DNA of 64,000 nucleotides from Geosiphon pyriformis. Taxonomy: Eukaryota; Glomeromycota; Glomeromycetes; Archaeosporales; Geosiphonaceae. The notes beneath the pieces were generated by a model. The model made no database searches. It worked only from the letters and a program-made list of their open reading frames with translations, and had not been told where the DNA came from. The stretch covers positions 245,239 to 309,238 of the forward strand of contig JAAOMT010000227.1 in the NCBI GenBank assembly GCA_016748015.1, written 5' to 3'. Below, in pieces: positions 1 to 11,459 of this stretch. Numbering within the stretch: position 1 is the first letter of the stretch; each line of letters begins with the position of its first letter. The position numbers and the translations under genes are program-made.

Positions 1-400
1 TTACTGGCACTGTAAATTATCTAGTTAAACCAAAACTTTGAGTTCTTCTTTCACTTTTTCCCAATTGTTCTCTGTTGTTTACTGATTGTAAACCCAAAAT
101 GTTAATTAAGAGTAGGTAAATTGCTTGGGCAATCTTTTCAGCATATTCAATCCTGAATAGTTTGTTTGTTTTATTCTGTAATATAATGATAATGTCTTCA
201 GTATATCTTGCATTTATAACTCCTCCTTTAACATTAATTTTTTTGCTTGCCAATGATGATCGAGAAGCAATTTGTACCATTGCTCTTGGTGGTATTTCCA
301 AAACAATTTTGAGATTGATTTTGGTTAAGAATTTTGGTTGAAGAACCAAAGTATCTTTGCCAAGATATCTTAGGTCATATTCTGCATCAATTTTGTGAGC
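1..400 (-). pseudogene. Element A dUTPase-like domain
   Basis: Resembles trimeric dUTPase (dUTP to dUMP plus pyrophosphate). In order: DAEYDLRY (motif 1, near 390), ASRSSLA (motif 2, PRSGLA-like, near 250-270), GGVINARY (motif 3, near 205-225), EKIAQAI (motif 4, near 130-150) and RRTQSFG (motif 5, near 30). The ATG at 349 lies inside the domain; in the element it is part of a long pol reading frame. The motif-3 Asp that activates water is Asn here (codon 212-214), so catalysis is doubtful. The assignment rests on the ordered motif set, which is repeated in B, C, D and G. Confidence 0.75.
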
Positions 401-549
401 TTTTTTTGGTTTTATTTCTTTTCCATTGTTGTTAAAGTATTTGAGTTGTATAGCAAGCTAGTTTTCAGTAAGATAGATTGGTGTGGTTGCAATTTTTTCT
501 TTTGTTTTTGGTTTTCCAAATTCAATTTCTTTCTGGTCATTTTCACTAA

Positions 550-1160
550 GTAAGGAGATGCTAAGAGCATAGCATTCTGAACACTATTTGTTATCACAAG
601 ACATGATGTATTCTTCACACAATTGAATGTTCATTTGCTCTAATCATTGAATTTAAGCTTCTTGGGTTGGATATGTGTGGCTTGCAATTTGGTAGTATGT
701 CTCTACCTTATCTTCATAGTTGAATCCAGCTAATTCTATTGTATATTTAATATATTCAGCTTCTTTCATTTGGTGGACATCTTCTTGGGTAGCTCTATTG
801 ATTAATGTCATTGCTAAGTCAAAAATTATTTTTGCATCATGAAGATAGTGGTAGAGTTTGTTGAGAGCACTGTTGTATGCTGCATCAAAAGATGTTCCTT
901 ATTTAACTTTTTTCGAAATTGATAGAGCATATTAACAGGTTTAGTCACATATTTTTTCTCTTATTGCAACATCAATCCAGTTGTATTCTTCTGGTAGCAT
1001 ATCTCCACATGTGAAGCAAGAAGTGTTATCCCATTTTCCACTTCTTTTTGGAGATCCAAATCATTTTTTATAGCATGCTTTGTAAAAGTAGCAGATGCAA
1101 GTTTCATATTTCTTTTCTGGAGAAATACATGCTCCCATTGATAAAAGTTTCTTGTTGCAA
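550..1160 (-). pseudogene. Element A Cys-rich (zinc-binding?) module
   Basis: Lies between protease and dUTPase. In the frame shared with the other copies it has a first cluster (1050-1160: Cys followed by KKLLSMGAC and a CICYFYKAC-like stretch), then GKWDN..CFTCG..LPEE, ICD.TC (900-1030), and a second small cluster near 560-640 (LCEEYIMSC...CSEC). Stops interrupt it. Paired Cys spacing suggests zinc ribbons or treble clefs, but I do not recognise the family. Open frames at 412-618 and 961-1293 are out of register with it. Confidence 0.5.
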
Positions 1161-1493
1161 TCTTTGTATTTGAATAGAATATAGGGTGGTTTTTTTTGTG
1201 GTTCTGGTGTGGAATACTGAACCTTCTTCTATCCTCTGATTTCTTCAAAAATTTTTTGTTCTGTTTCCTCAGCCCAATTGGATGTTGATCCAAGAGTCAT
1301 TTAGGGTTTCAGTAAGTGGCATTTCTTTTTTCTCCTCAAATTCGAATGCTGGGGCTTTTTCTGATCATTTGTTGAAAGTACTACAAGTAGCAAATACTAT
1401 GGTATATTGTCTTTAATATGAGATTTTCAATTCCTGGGTTTTCCAATCTAAATTTGCATTGGTCTTAAGAAGCCAATTATTTCCAACAAGTGC

Positions 1494-1955
1494 TTAGTAT
1501 TGTGGTATATCTATGACTAGAACTTTGACTGGAATGGTAATTCCATTAATAATGAATAGAAAATTGTCAATTTTTCTTACTGGTGTCTTTTTTATATCAT
1601 CTGCAGTGACAATTACAGTTTGGGCTGGTTTGTTAACAGTTTTTTGAAGCTGTTTTATTAATTGGTAGGTGATAATACTTCCAGCTAATCTACTGTCTAA
1701 AATTAACCAAATGGGTTTTCCTTTAACTTCAGCTTCAGTATACATTGCTGTAATTGCTTTTTGTTCATTAACTGTTGCATTGCTAAGCAAGAAAGATGAT
1801 TCATTGGCTTCAAATTCGAATGGAAAGATATTTGAAAGATTGGCATTTTGGGCAATTTGGGCTAATAAAATGGTGTTGTTGGAAGAGTTTGATTTTGGTG
1901 CTGCAATTTCACCTTTAGAAAGTGCAAGTTGTTGAAAATCCGATCCTTCAGGCAT
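1494..1955 (-). pseudogene. Element A retropepsin (aspartic protease)
   Basis: Retropepsin-like domain that would cleave the Gag-Pol polyprotein. Visible features are AMYTEAEVKGKPIWLILDS, then the flap/second-half strands IVTADDIKKTPV and VLVIDIP. The catalytic triad Asp-Ser-Gly reads DSR because GGA has become AGA, a G-to-A change after T, so the enzyme is probably dead. Position between the CCHC region and the Cys-rich module matches B, C and D. Confidence 0.8.
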
Positions 1956-2119
1956 TGTAAGATAACTGGGTTGAGTGTGATAGTGATTGGGTCTTTGTTA
2001 ACCAGAATTTTGGGGAACCAACTGGTTATTTGAATTGATTCTGTTGTTGGTATTCTGAAATTAATTTTGGAGTGTGAATTAGTTATGTTGAACCAATTTT
2101 CTGGCTAGTACTTAATATT

Positions 2120-3797
2120 GTTAAGTAGATGGTGTTTGATATTGCTGAATTGGTAAAAGTTGCTGATATTGTTGCTGCATTGGTTGTGGAGCTAGTTGAT
2201 AGTAATTGTTTTGATTTTGTGGTTTTGGTGAGTAATAAGTTGGTGGTAGAGGTTGGTAATAAAATTGTTGTGATGAAGAGTAATGTTGATTACTCCTGTT
2301 TTGTTGGTCTCTTTGCAATTTCCTGCAATTTCGTTTCTAGTGTCCTGGAATTCCACAATAATGACAATTTTGAGATTAGTTGTTGGATAGTGATCCAAAA
2401 TTGTTTTGGTTGTGTTGTTGTGGGGGTTGATATTTTTGTGGTTGTTGCTGTTGTTGTTGTTGGTTTGTGATGTAGCTTTCAACCTTTTTTGTAAGTTGGT
2501 CTATCTTCTTTTCAGCTGCTGAGCTGGTTTTTCTAATAGCTAGATTGACAAGTTTGGTGTGATTTGCTTTTTCTATTGCTATTTCATAGTTCTTTGCATG
2601 TCTAATGACAGTTGCTAAGTCTGCTGGAGCATGTAGACAAACTTTTTTGATTAATTTGTCTTTTAATCCTGCTATAAACTGATCCAAATCCTGGATATTG
2701 GAATAGTATTTATTGGTTTTCAATTGTTGAATTCATCAAAAAAGTTTGTTAAATCTTTCAAGATAGGTTATAACAGTTTTAGATGTTTCTTGTTTGATAT
2801 TGCAAAAGCAATTATGAAAAGTAATAGAGATGTTGTTGTTGGTAAATTGTTGTAAGAAAGCATTTTTGAATGCTTGCCAATTTTTAAATGGTTTTTTTAA
2901 GTTTTCAAACCATTTTCTTGCAGTTCCTTGGAAAAAGTATGGAATTGCTTTGAGCATTCTTGCTGCATTTTAACTATTTACATCTCCTGCTTTCTGAACT
3001 TTGTCAAGTCATTCTTGAGGGCTGGTATTATTATTTTCACCAGTAAATTCTGGAATCTTTGTAATATAAGCAGTTTTTATTTTTTCTTTGTTTTCTGTAG
3101 TTTTTTCTTGTTCTAATTCAGTTTCTTCACTTTCCAAGTTTTCTGAATGATTACTTTTGTTTTCCTGTAAGTAATTAATAATATTGGTGCTAGTTAATAT
3201 GGGTTTCTGCTGTTGAGTAGAATTTCTAGGTGACTGAAAATCTTCTGGTCTGGAAAAACGGTTAAGTGGTGAATTTGGTGTTTGTGATTAAACAAGTGAA
3301 ATTAGAAATAGTGTAATAGAAAGTGGTAATTTGACACTGGTTTCTTGTTCAGGTGTTTGTAAGTGTTTGGTAGTTGTTTTCAGTGTCTTTGGAGTATTTG
3401 GGGTGATATTTGAGTGTTGTTTCAGTTTTTGTTTGTCTTTGTTGCTTGCTTTTGTCTCTGATTCAAAGTCAATAAAGTATTAAGACTGTACTGGATATGT
3501 TTCTTCACAGTACTTGATAATGTTAAAATTAAGTTCTTAAAAGTAAGTGGCAAGTGTTTTACTGTTAAGATCTTTAGTTTCCAATTGTGAATAGTGCACT
3601 AAATTATTGTAAAGATTGCTTCTAACTTCTGAAATATTGTAATCTCCAAGAAGATAATTGTTGATGCAGTTTTTAATATATTGGTATACTGATTTCTTAA
3701 CAACTTTAATTCCGTCTGGAATGTTGAATCTTTGCTTGCAGTAAATGTAAATTGACTGATAATACTCTAGAGTTGTTATATCTAGTGTGGTCGCCAC
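2120..3797 (-). pseudogene. Element A gag (matrix-like, capsid, CCHC nucleocapsid)
   Basis: Broken gag. The N-terminal piece (3537-3797) opens MATTLDITTLEYYQSIYIYC from a GTG codon. The capsid-like piece (2736-2957) has GTARKWFENLKK and AFLQQFTNNN, the retrotransposon gag signature, and continues in 2376-2723 (DLDQFIAGLKDKL, APADLATVI). A Gln-rich stretch follows, then a zinc knuckle near 2315-2360 reading CHYCGIPGH, a stop, then KRNC; the spacing CX2CX4HX4C is kept. A Gln/Tyr/Pro-rich tail precedes the protease. Confidence 0.75.
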
Positions 3798-3828
3798 TTT
3801 GAAGTTATTATTGCTGTGTTATTTTTGT

Positions 3829-3840
3829 GGGAGAGCACCA
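3829..3840 (-). promoter_or_regulatory. Element A primer-binding site
   Basis: Read on the minus strand, TGGTGCTCTCCC starts two bases after the LTR end. The TGG start pairs with a tRNA CCA end. B, C and E carry TGGTGCT[TG]CCTG at the equivalent position, so a shared primer tRNA type is likely; which tRNA cannot be told from this window. Confidence 0.6.
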
Positions 3841-3842
3841 AA

Positions 3843-4813
3843 TGTTACTAGAGATTTTTGGTCTCTTTTTTTTAATGTTGTTAATGTTGATTTGCTGTGA
3901 ATTCACATTCTTAGGAAGTAGTTGGATCTCCAGTACTTGAATTTATCTTCAAATTATCTCCTATAATTTGAACTGCTGGGCTTATAAGTAGAATGGCTAA
4001 TTCTGTGTTAGTTACTTTGTGTAGTTATATTGTAGTAAATGTCAACTTTTTCCCAGGAATTGCTTGTCTGAAAGCTCACTAAAATGTGTAGTTACTTTGC
4101 TGTGAAAGTCAACTCTTCTACAGAAATCTTGTTTGTAGGCTATCCTAATAATTTGTAATAAAAAAAGAAAAAAAAATAAAAGAAATGTAAAAAAAATGTG
4201 ATTTTATCAAGAGAAAACATTTTCTATTCAGGCCTGGAGTTACTAACAGATTATTGAAATTGGTAGCTAATCAATTTCAAAACGTTAGTTGTGTTGAGAA
4301 AATTTCAAGTATAATAATTTAAAGATTTGGTTTTCGAATATTTAATTTTTATTTGAATGTGTAAAAAGTAATTTGTTTCAATTAAGATATCTAAAGTAAA
4401 GTACTATGATAAGATACTATGAGAAGATATATTTTTTTAAAGAGAGAAGCTCTTTTTTTATACAACTTGTTGTAGTACTAGTTTTTGAACTTGCACTTTT
4501 CTCTTTGCTATAATTTGGGTGAACTAAAAATATATTTTGGCAAACTACAAGTTATTTCACTGAACTATTGATTATTTCGGCCAATTTTCATTAATTTCGG
4601 CGAATTTTGACTATGTTAAATGGTTCAGGATATTGTGTAATTTAATCATCTTAATTTCTAGAGTACAAATCGGATTATTGATTGAGTAATAATATTTGAT
4701 AATTTGATTAAATAATAAGTGATAATCGAAATGATAATAATATATGCTAATTAATAATAGGAATTATAAGGGTAATTTCATGTTAATTAATAGCTAAAAT
4801 TCTACTGGTAACA
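3843..4813 (-). repeat. Element A 5' LTR
   Basis: Bounded by TGTTAC (3843) and GTAACA (ending 4813), the same inverted ends as the other LTRs, with the primer-binding site on its left. Interior sequence is unlike the B/C/solo LTRs or the E LTRs. The partner LTR is outside the window, so length and target duplication cannot be checked. Confidence 0.6.
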
Positions 4814-5729
4814 ATATAATAAATTGTGTTAATATACAATTCTAATCAATGACTAGATACAAAAAAAAACTCCAATTAATAATGTCTGAAAACAAGTACT
4901 GAGATATTTAAAAAATTATTCACATAACAAACATGAGATTTGGAGAATAATAAGTGCCAAAATTGAAGATGCCTTTTTTAGTAAAATACTAGAAATCAAA
5001 AATAATCCACTAACACTTCCTAAACCTAAATTTATCTTAACTTTTAATATTTTCAATAATGTTATGGATGATTTTGAGCAATTTCACAAGCATTACCAAG
5101 ACCTAGCCCCAACTAAAAAAAAGCAAAAGCAGCATTTAAAACAATTAAACACAAGACTCTGTAAACAATATCTCATTTCTAATGACTTTAAATATTGTAA
5201 TAATTGTGATCTTATTTACAATCTACTATTATGCATAATCTTTTCAATTCCCAAAAAAAAAGCCAATCAGCAAATATGCATCAGAATTAAAATCAAAATT
5301 CAATTATAATTTAGACTTTGATGATAATAACAACAATGATTCTAATACTATTTAAAATGACAATCAAACCAATAATAATTCAAACTTTGACAAAAACTTT
5401 GAACAATATATCACACTCTCAAATCTTTCAAAGAAGCAGAAACTTAAATAGTTCAGTAATAATAATAAAAATATTATACCAGAACACATGTATAATATTA
5501 ATGCAGAATTTGATCTTAGATATCTAGAAAAAACTGTTATCAGATTGAAATCCTATTTGTGTGCCAATATAGATTTGAAAATAGCACTGAAAATTCTAGC
5601 AACAACAATAATTCAATTAACATTTAGATCTAACTTAGTAAAAAAAGATATTAATATTAGAAGAAAAATAATTGATGCAGGATATGTAAGAAATATAATA
5701 CTATAAAATGACTTAAAAAAGATATATAC
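4814..5729 (+). pseudogene. Remnant G: Cys-rich end and dUTPase start of a B/C-family element
   Basis: Plus-strand fragment aligning with element B from the ICDKTCQYTILI block through EIKNNPLSLPEPK (here EIKNNPLTLPKPK, near 4990-5035), FHKHYQ..LAPT (5080-5115), the small Cys cluster LCKQY...YCNNCDLIYN (5155-5225) and into dUTPase (INAEFDLRY at 5494, then FRSNLV and IIDAGYVRNI). Motif 3 keeps the catalytic Asp (GAT 5674-5676). The alignment stops exactly at E's LTR. It begins exactly at A's LTR, so both elements appear to have landed in the same older element. The continuation right of E (35763 on) is not recognisable. Confidence 0.75.
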
Positions 5730-6430
5730 TGTTATGGGTTGAAGTAACAAGCTAATAAATAGCAAGGAAAACAAGATTGTAGGGTGATAAAAGAAATCAA
5801 AAGAAATTCAACTTTAAAGAGCAAATTGAATGAGTATGAATTCAATGTGTAAGATCAGTCTCATAAAATATCTTAGTCACTATACTTTTCAAAAAATAAC
5901 CAGGAAATCTGAAGGTAAAAAGATAATCTGTACTGTCAACAAATGATTACACACTGGTATAATTCTATGTCTTATGTTAGCACTTTTAAAATTCAATATC
6001 AGATATCAGATGTACTCTTCAGTCATGTTTTATTTAATAATTTTTAAATGCTACAATTATATATTTCAGAAAAAAGGTAAGAAATAACCAACAAATGATC
6101 TTTTATTCCAAGATGTTCAGATACTTGAAAGTAAGAAAAAAAAAATTAGTGAGAAGAGAAGAAATGAGATAAAGTTGTTATTTTATTTCTTTTTTTTTTT
6201 ATTCTTATATGTTTTTTTACAACTAAGAGATTTATTACTTATATAGCAATCAAAAGTGGTCAATAATCAGGTCAATGGCTAAGTCAATAATCAGAACAAT
6301 AATCAGATTATTAATCAAGTTAATGATTAGGTTAATAATTAAGTCAATAGTTAGATCATTGATTACTATCTAAAATAAAGTGGCTAATACATATGATAAT
6401 TAATAAAAAGTATAGATTTCAATTGTAACA
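5730..6430 (-). repeat. Element E 3' LTR
   Basis: Begins TGTTATGGGTTGAAGTAAC and ends GTAACA on the plus strand; matches 35086-35762 along its length, mostly with transition differences. It includes a run of short diverged repeats (GTCAATAATCAG-like, about 6255-6355). Confidence 0.85.
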
Positions 6431-6439
6431 TCATCTTCT

Positions 6440-7079
6440 CCAAAGAGATTGAGCTCTGGTAAAATCAAGCTATTCATGATATAATTTATTTGAAAATTTT
6501 TATTTAATTCAAAGCTGACTAATTTGTTAAAGTCTTTTGTAGATAGAATATATAATACTTAAGGCAAAATGAGTTTTGTATTCAAGAAACTAAATTTTTG
6601 TATTAGAGTTTTGGCTTTTTTAATAATAATTAAAACTCTTGGGACATCTAATTGTATAATACCCAAAATTTCTGCCTGTATTTCTGAAATTGTTTTCTTT
6701 ATAAGTTTTATATTCTCTATGATTTCTCCAAAGTGACCATAGAATTCTAATTGTCTTTTATATGACAAATTTTTGTCTATAGGCAAGATTTCTTGGATTA
6801 TTTTTCTAATTGTGCTAGAAGATAAAAATATAACTGCTGTTATACTTTCTAACAAATATTTAACCAATTTTTTTTTTTGGTAGTAGTTTTTTTTGGTCTA
6901 ATAACAGTATGTGTTTTACTGTTATCAGTTATGGTAATTTGTTTTCCAATAGTCAGAGTAGTATTTGGATAGTTTTTGATCCAATATTTATGAAGAGTAT
7001 AAAAGGCATTTTGAATGTTTTGATCCAGAAAATAATTGTTCATGTTAATTGAAAATACCCTGTTTTGAGAATAATGCAT
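6440..7079 (-). pseudogene. Element E C-terminal region after integrase, unknown function
   Basis: Two frames joined at a T-run near 6868-6880: 6849-7079 (starts MHYSQNRVFSINMNNYF, Lys/Thr-rich end) and 6559-6867 (heptad-like Ile/Leu/Lys-rich, possible coiled coil). The second continues towards the LTR and ends LNLFGEDD. The break is probably a homopolymer slip. No known domain, chromodomain or membrane segment is seen. A similarly placed but different region exists in the B/C/D family. Confidence 0.5.
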
Positions 7080-7266
7080 TTATTTATACTTGATTTTTGC
7101 TGATCATTTGGGTTGGTATTACCACAACAGACAACCAATCAGATTATTTATGATATTTTTTGAGTTATGTACCATAAACAGAATGATCATTAAAGATTGT
7201 TTCAGATTGATCTTAAAGAATATAAAAACCATTGTTCAAAACTTTGTTGACTAAAAAGAGTTTTTT

Positions 7267-8495
7267 TCACCTGTTAGAGAATTTATCACTATAGACATTG
7301 TCTTTGTCTGAACAGTATTTCAATACCAAGTTAGCAATACTTAAAGAAAGTGTTTTATAGATTTTTTTCTTCTCAAGTTTTTCTTGGAACTGTTTTATCT
7401 TTTTAAAAGCAACTATTTGTGCTTCTACCAAAAAATTAAGAATAGTACCAAGTTTTCTTTGCAAAATGTTTTTATAATTTTCTATTGTGATTTTTTCAAA
7501 GGATATTGTTTTAATATCAGTTTCTATTAGTAGTGTTGCCATATATTCATAAAGCAAATAAAAAGGTTTATAATTTGTTATGTCATAATTCACAGTTCTA
7601 TAAGCAAACAAAGCTAAAGGCAGTACTTTGTCTTATAAGTTTGTTTCTTCACTGGTTTTGGCTAAAGTTTTACTAGGCCATTTGTTTGAGGGTAATAAAA
7701 AGAAAAAAATTTATGACATATTCCCATTTTTCTACAAAGTTTTTCAACTAATGTATTAAAAAAAGCTTTTCCTCTATCAGATAAAAGTTTTTTGGGACAT
7801 TCATAATGGCAGATAATATCTTCATAAATGAAATTGGCTATTGAGACTGCTATTTGGTCTGAAGTAGCTCTTGCTTCTATGTATTTTATAAGATAGTTGG
7901 TAGCTGTGATAATATATTTGTTGTTATCAAAAGTTATTGTTAAAAATTCAACAACATCTATACCAATTCTGTTAAATGGTTGACCAATAAAGATTGGATG
8001 AATATCTTTTTTGCAATTGGGTTTGTCTCTTCTTTGGCAGATGTTACAGGTTTTAATGTATTCAGCAATGTTTTTTCCCAAAGTAGACCAATAATAGTGA
8101 GCTAAAGTTTTCTGAATTGTTTTTGTTTTTTCAAAGTGTCCAGCTAATGGGTCAGTATACATGTTGTATATTACAATTTTTTTTTTTCAAACCTGATAAC
8201 TTTCTGAAAGCAGTTAGAATCTTTTCTGTTTCTTTTATATAATTGGTTCTAACAGATCAAATAGAAATTTGATTGTTTGCACAAATGTTCTCTTTGCTGT
8301 CAAGTGTATTTTGGTGGGTATTGTTTTTTACTCAAAAATTCTATTAAGGCAGAGTAGTTGTCCAAGTCCATTATTGTGTTTGTTAAAAGGGGAGTTACTA
8401 ATAATTAAGTTGGTTTGGTTTGAGAAACTTGTACTGTTACTGGATAATAAGTCTAAAGAGAGCATCAGCATTTTGATGATTTGCTCCTTTGCAAT
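7267..8495 (-). pseudogene. Element E integrase and end of RNase H
   Basis: Best piece 7662-8162: the HHCC zinc module (GHFEKTKTIQKTLAHYYW ... CNICQ), first Asp in IGIDVVEFL and second Asp in LLSDRGKAF. The expected Glu in QTNGLVE is Lys (QTNGLVKL), a G-to-A change that would abolish the DDE triad. 7267-7611 continues (FAYRTVNYDIT, a Leu/Lys-rich stretch). The right end (about 8420-8495) holds the end of RNase H, NADAL, whose frame resumes at 30016 on the far side of element C. Confidence 0.8.
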
Positions 8496-9340
8496 TGTTA
8501 CAGGTGAATATTTGGGGTTTCAAATCAAATAACAAACCTGTAACTTAGTGCTTAATTGATATTCTGGTGTTAATATCTGAAGGTTTGGTTGATCTGAAGG
8601 TGTTGTTATGGAGTTCTTTATATAATAGACAGAGATTCAATAATTGTTTCAGTAGTCTCCCAGAATTGCAATTTTGTCAAATTTTTTTCTTAACATGGTG
8701 GCCAGTAATCTTTCTGGTAAGCTATCCTCAAATTTATGGGTGTTCTATCCTTGTTTTACAGGTCTTTTACCAGTCTCTATGACATCTGTATTTTAACACT
8801 TAATTTTTTAATCAATTAGTAAATAACAACAAAGAAATAAATAAAAATAAAAGAAATAAAAAATAAAAAATAAGCCAAGACAATAATAGTTAGTATTCTG
8901 TCAATAGCTGTGATCAAGAGTTATTGTTTCAGTGTGGTTAAGTATCAATTACTATCAACATGAAGTGTTAATAGTAGAAAGTGGATTTGAGATAAAAAAT
9001 AATTATTTATTAATATTTGTGAGTTGGAAGGTTACTTAGATCAAATCTAAACTGAAAGGTCTGTTTTTTTTACTTCTAATATTACTACTATATATACATA
9101 ATTGAGATTTCTCAATTCCTTAATTCTTCACACCAGAAATTTTGGAATTCCTGGAATCCTGCAATTTCTTTGAAAGAAATCTTGGAATTTTGAAATCCTG
9201 TGATTTCTTGTATGAGAATCCTGAAATTCTTGGAATTCTGCAATTTTTCTGAGAGAAATCCTGGAATTTCATATTTACTACAGTTACTTCTAATTGGCTA
9301 ATTTATATGCTAATATACTTCCTATATTTTATAAGTAACA
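8496..9340 (-). repeat. Element C 3' LTR
   Basis: TGTTAC...GTAACA ends. Matches 29290-30015 and the solo LTR (inverted). Contains GGAATTCC-rich short repeats (about 9137-9275), mostly missing from the 5' LTR of the same element. Confidence 0.9.
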
Positions 9341-9357
9341 TTATTTTTTTCTTTTTA
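9341..9357 (-). promoter_or_regulatory. Element C polypurine tract
   Basis: On the minus strand, an A/G run (AAAAAGAAAAAAATAA) abuts the 3' LTR, the expected primer site for plus-strand DNA synthesis. Confidence 0.55.
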
Positions 9358-9379
9358 ATATTGAACTCCATCGAGATTT

Positions 9380-10273
9380 CCTAATTTTAATTTTCTATTT
9401 TTGAGTATTTTTTGAATTTTTTTTTCAAGAATTACTTGTGCTATCTTGTTCTGTAATTCTTCAAATTAAGCATTGGCTATTTTTTCTATTTGGTTAATAA
9501 TAATGGAGTTTATTACTGGATTGAGTAAAATTTCTGATCGATCTTAAAATTTGGTGTGTAACCAATAAATGGCTCTTGCTTGTGTGGTCAAATTGTTCTT
9601 CTCCACAAATTGTTTTAGTTGTTATAGTATTGTTGTGTCAAATAATCATTTCATTTTATCTGTGTACAAGCCCTGAATATTCAAGTGTTGTCCTAAATGA
9701 AAGTAACAAAAGTTTCTTGGAAATTGTTGTATTCACCAATTCCAAGTTTTTATAGTCAACTCTTAATATTGGGTGACTTTTAGTTGTGTTTTTATTGCCA
9801 ATTTCACTTTTGTAATTATTTTGTCAACAGTGTTTTCTGTTTTTCTCTGTATTTTCTTTCATGGTCTTTTTTTGGTGTTTGTATATTTAATAGTTTGTTG
9901 GTTAATTGTAATTTCCATTTTCTGTTGTTGGATCAGTTGAAAGAGTTGTTGTGCTAGTGAGTAAATGCTGTCAGTAATCTTCATTTTCTGCTGTCTTTTG
10001 TCATGTATACTATGTCTTTATATACTCCTTGGTTGTTCAATTTTATGTGTTTGGTTCAATGATTATAATTGGTTTTAAATTTTGTGGAATCTTATTTGGT
10101 TTGACCAGTATTTTCTGTACTTCTAATTGTAGAATATTACTGGTAAATAATAATACTATATGGTAATATTGTTTCAGTCAATCACCATGTACTGCTTTGG
10201 TTAAGATTTTGTTGTTCAACCTTAATTTATAAGCTCTATTTCCAAGAATTTCTTCTATGTGAAATGGTCTATC
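9380..10273 (-). pseudogene. Element C conserved C-terminal extension
   Basis: Region downstream of integrase, aligning with 22981-23771 of B and about 57850-58650 of D. A conserved stretch near 9680-9760 reads TIKTWNW, stop, IQQFPRNFCYFHLGQ, then LNIQGLYTDK. Function unknown; no transmembrane or envelope-like features seen. Heavily stopped and frameshifted. Confidence 0.5.
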
Positions 10274-11419
10274 TTATTTGAGGTCAAATTTTCTACTCCA
10301 TTGTTTTTCCGCTTTAGTATGATGTAAAAATACTTTGTTTTCAATCTTGAATTTAACTGATTTCTCTGGTAGTTGGTTATCATGTCTTTCTTTTTGTTTT
10401 TTTTGTGACTTTTGAATATTATCAGCTGCTTTTTGCCATGTGTTTTCTAGTGTTTCTATTAAGTTATATGTTCTTTTCAACAATGTTCTTTGAAAATTTT
10501 CTTTTGTTATTGGTTCTGTTGGATATGTTTTAACTTCTATCTTAACTAGTAATATTGCTGTTCTACCATATACCAATTCAAATAGTGTTGTTTGTATAGT
10601 GTCTTGTTTTATTATCCAATAAGCAAATAATACTGATGGTATAATTAAATCTCATTTATCCTGGTTTTCTTGGCTGATTTTGGCAATGGCTTCACACAAT
10701 GTTTTATTGAATCTTTCAACTAACCCATTTGTTTGTGAATAGTGTGATAATGATAATAGTCTTTTTATTCTGAATCTTTGACTTAATTCTGCTAATGTTC
10801 TATTCACAAAGTAAGTTTCTTGATCTGATAATAGTTCTTTTGAACATCCGTGTTGACATATTAAATCTTGATGAACAAATTTGGCAATGGATTTTGCATC
10901 TGCTCTTTGAATGGCTTTTGCTTCTGGCCATTTAGTGAGATAATTTATGGCTATTGCAATATATCTGTTGTCTCTGCTGGTTATTGTTAATGGTCCAACT
11001 AAGTTAATTTTGATATGATCAAATGGTTGTTTTACTTTGATTAATCTTAATGGTTCACTGGATTTTGTTTTACTTTTTCTTTGACAAGCATTACAATTTT
11101 GAACATATTGAATAATGTCTGAATACATTAATAGCCAATAGTATCTTTTTCTGATTTTTTTTATGGTTGCTTTTTTGTAAAAATGTCCTGCTCTTGGGTC
11201 TAAATACATGTTGAATAATATTGTTTCTTTTTCTGATTCTGTGATTACTTTGATTAATTGATTTGGATTTTTTTTGTTCTTCTGGTAAAGTATATTTTGA
11301 TAATTGATAAAATATTTTAATTGCTGTTTTATGTTGTTTTGTTCTTTTTGAGATAATTTCTCCTTGAACAATTGGGTATTTATATAATGTTGGAGTTGTT
11401 GGTATTTTTGTATATTCAT
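10274..11419 (-). pseudogene. Element C integrase
   Basis: Longest piece 10652-11419 (255 codons), starting MNIQKYQQLQHYINTQ. Domains: HHCC zinc module (GHFYKKATIKKIRKRYYW ... CNACQ, residues about 75-115), then the core. The first catalytic Asp is Asn (IKINLVGPL), the second is present (LLSDQETYF) and the Glu is present (QTNGLVERFN). 10274-10576 carries the later core (VYGRTAIL) and enters the GPY/F-type module (KVFLHHTKAEKQWSRKFD). The ATG start coincides with that of B and follows a stop conserved in three copies, so integrase appears to begin its own reading frame. Confidence 0.85.
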
Positions 11420-11459
11420 GTTTTGTTATATTTTTGGGTTGAAAATATTTTTAGATTTG

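Larger units (their letters stand above)
1..4813 (-). mobile_element. Element A, Ty3/Gypsy retrotransposon with dUTPase, 5' half
   Basis: Minus-strand element running off the left edge. From right to left: LTR 3843-4813, primer-binding site, gag, CCHC knuckle, aspartic protease, Cys-rich module, dUTPase. RT, RNase H and integrase would lie beyond position 1. Its gag and LTR differ clearly from those of B, C and D, so it is a separate subfamily with the same domain order. It is inserted in the plus-strand remnant G: the remnant's reading frame starts directly at 4814. Many in-frame stops show it is dead. Confidence 0.85.

Noticed and set aside
2129-2470. Plus-strand Val-rich open frame
   Set aside because: It is the antisense of the Gln/Asn/His-rich nucleocapsid of element A; low-complexity repeats keep the other strand open.
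8269-8782. Plus-strand open frames at 8269-8532 and 8567-8782
   Set aside because: They run across the element E/C boundary and the LTR; no domain, and the minus strand carries the real frames.
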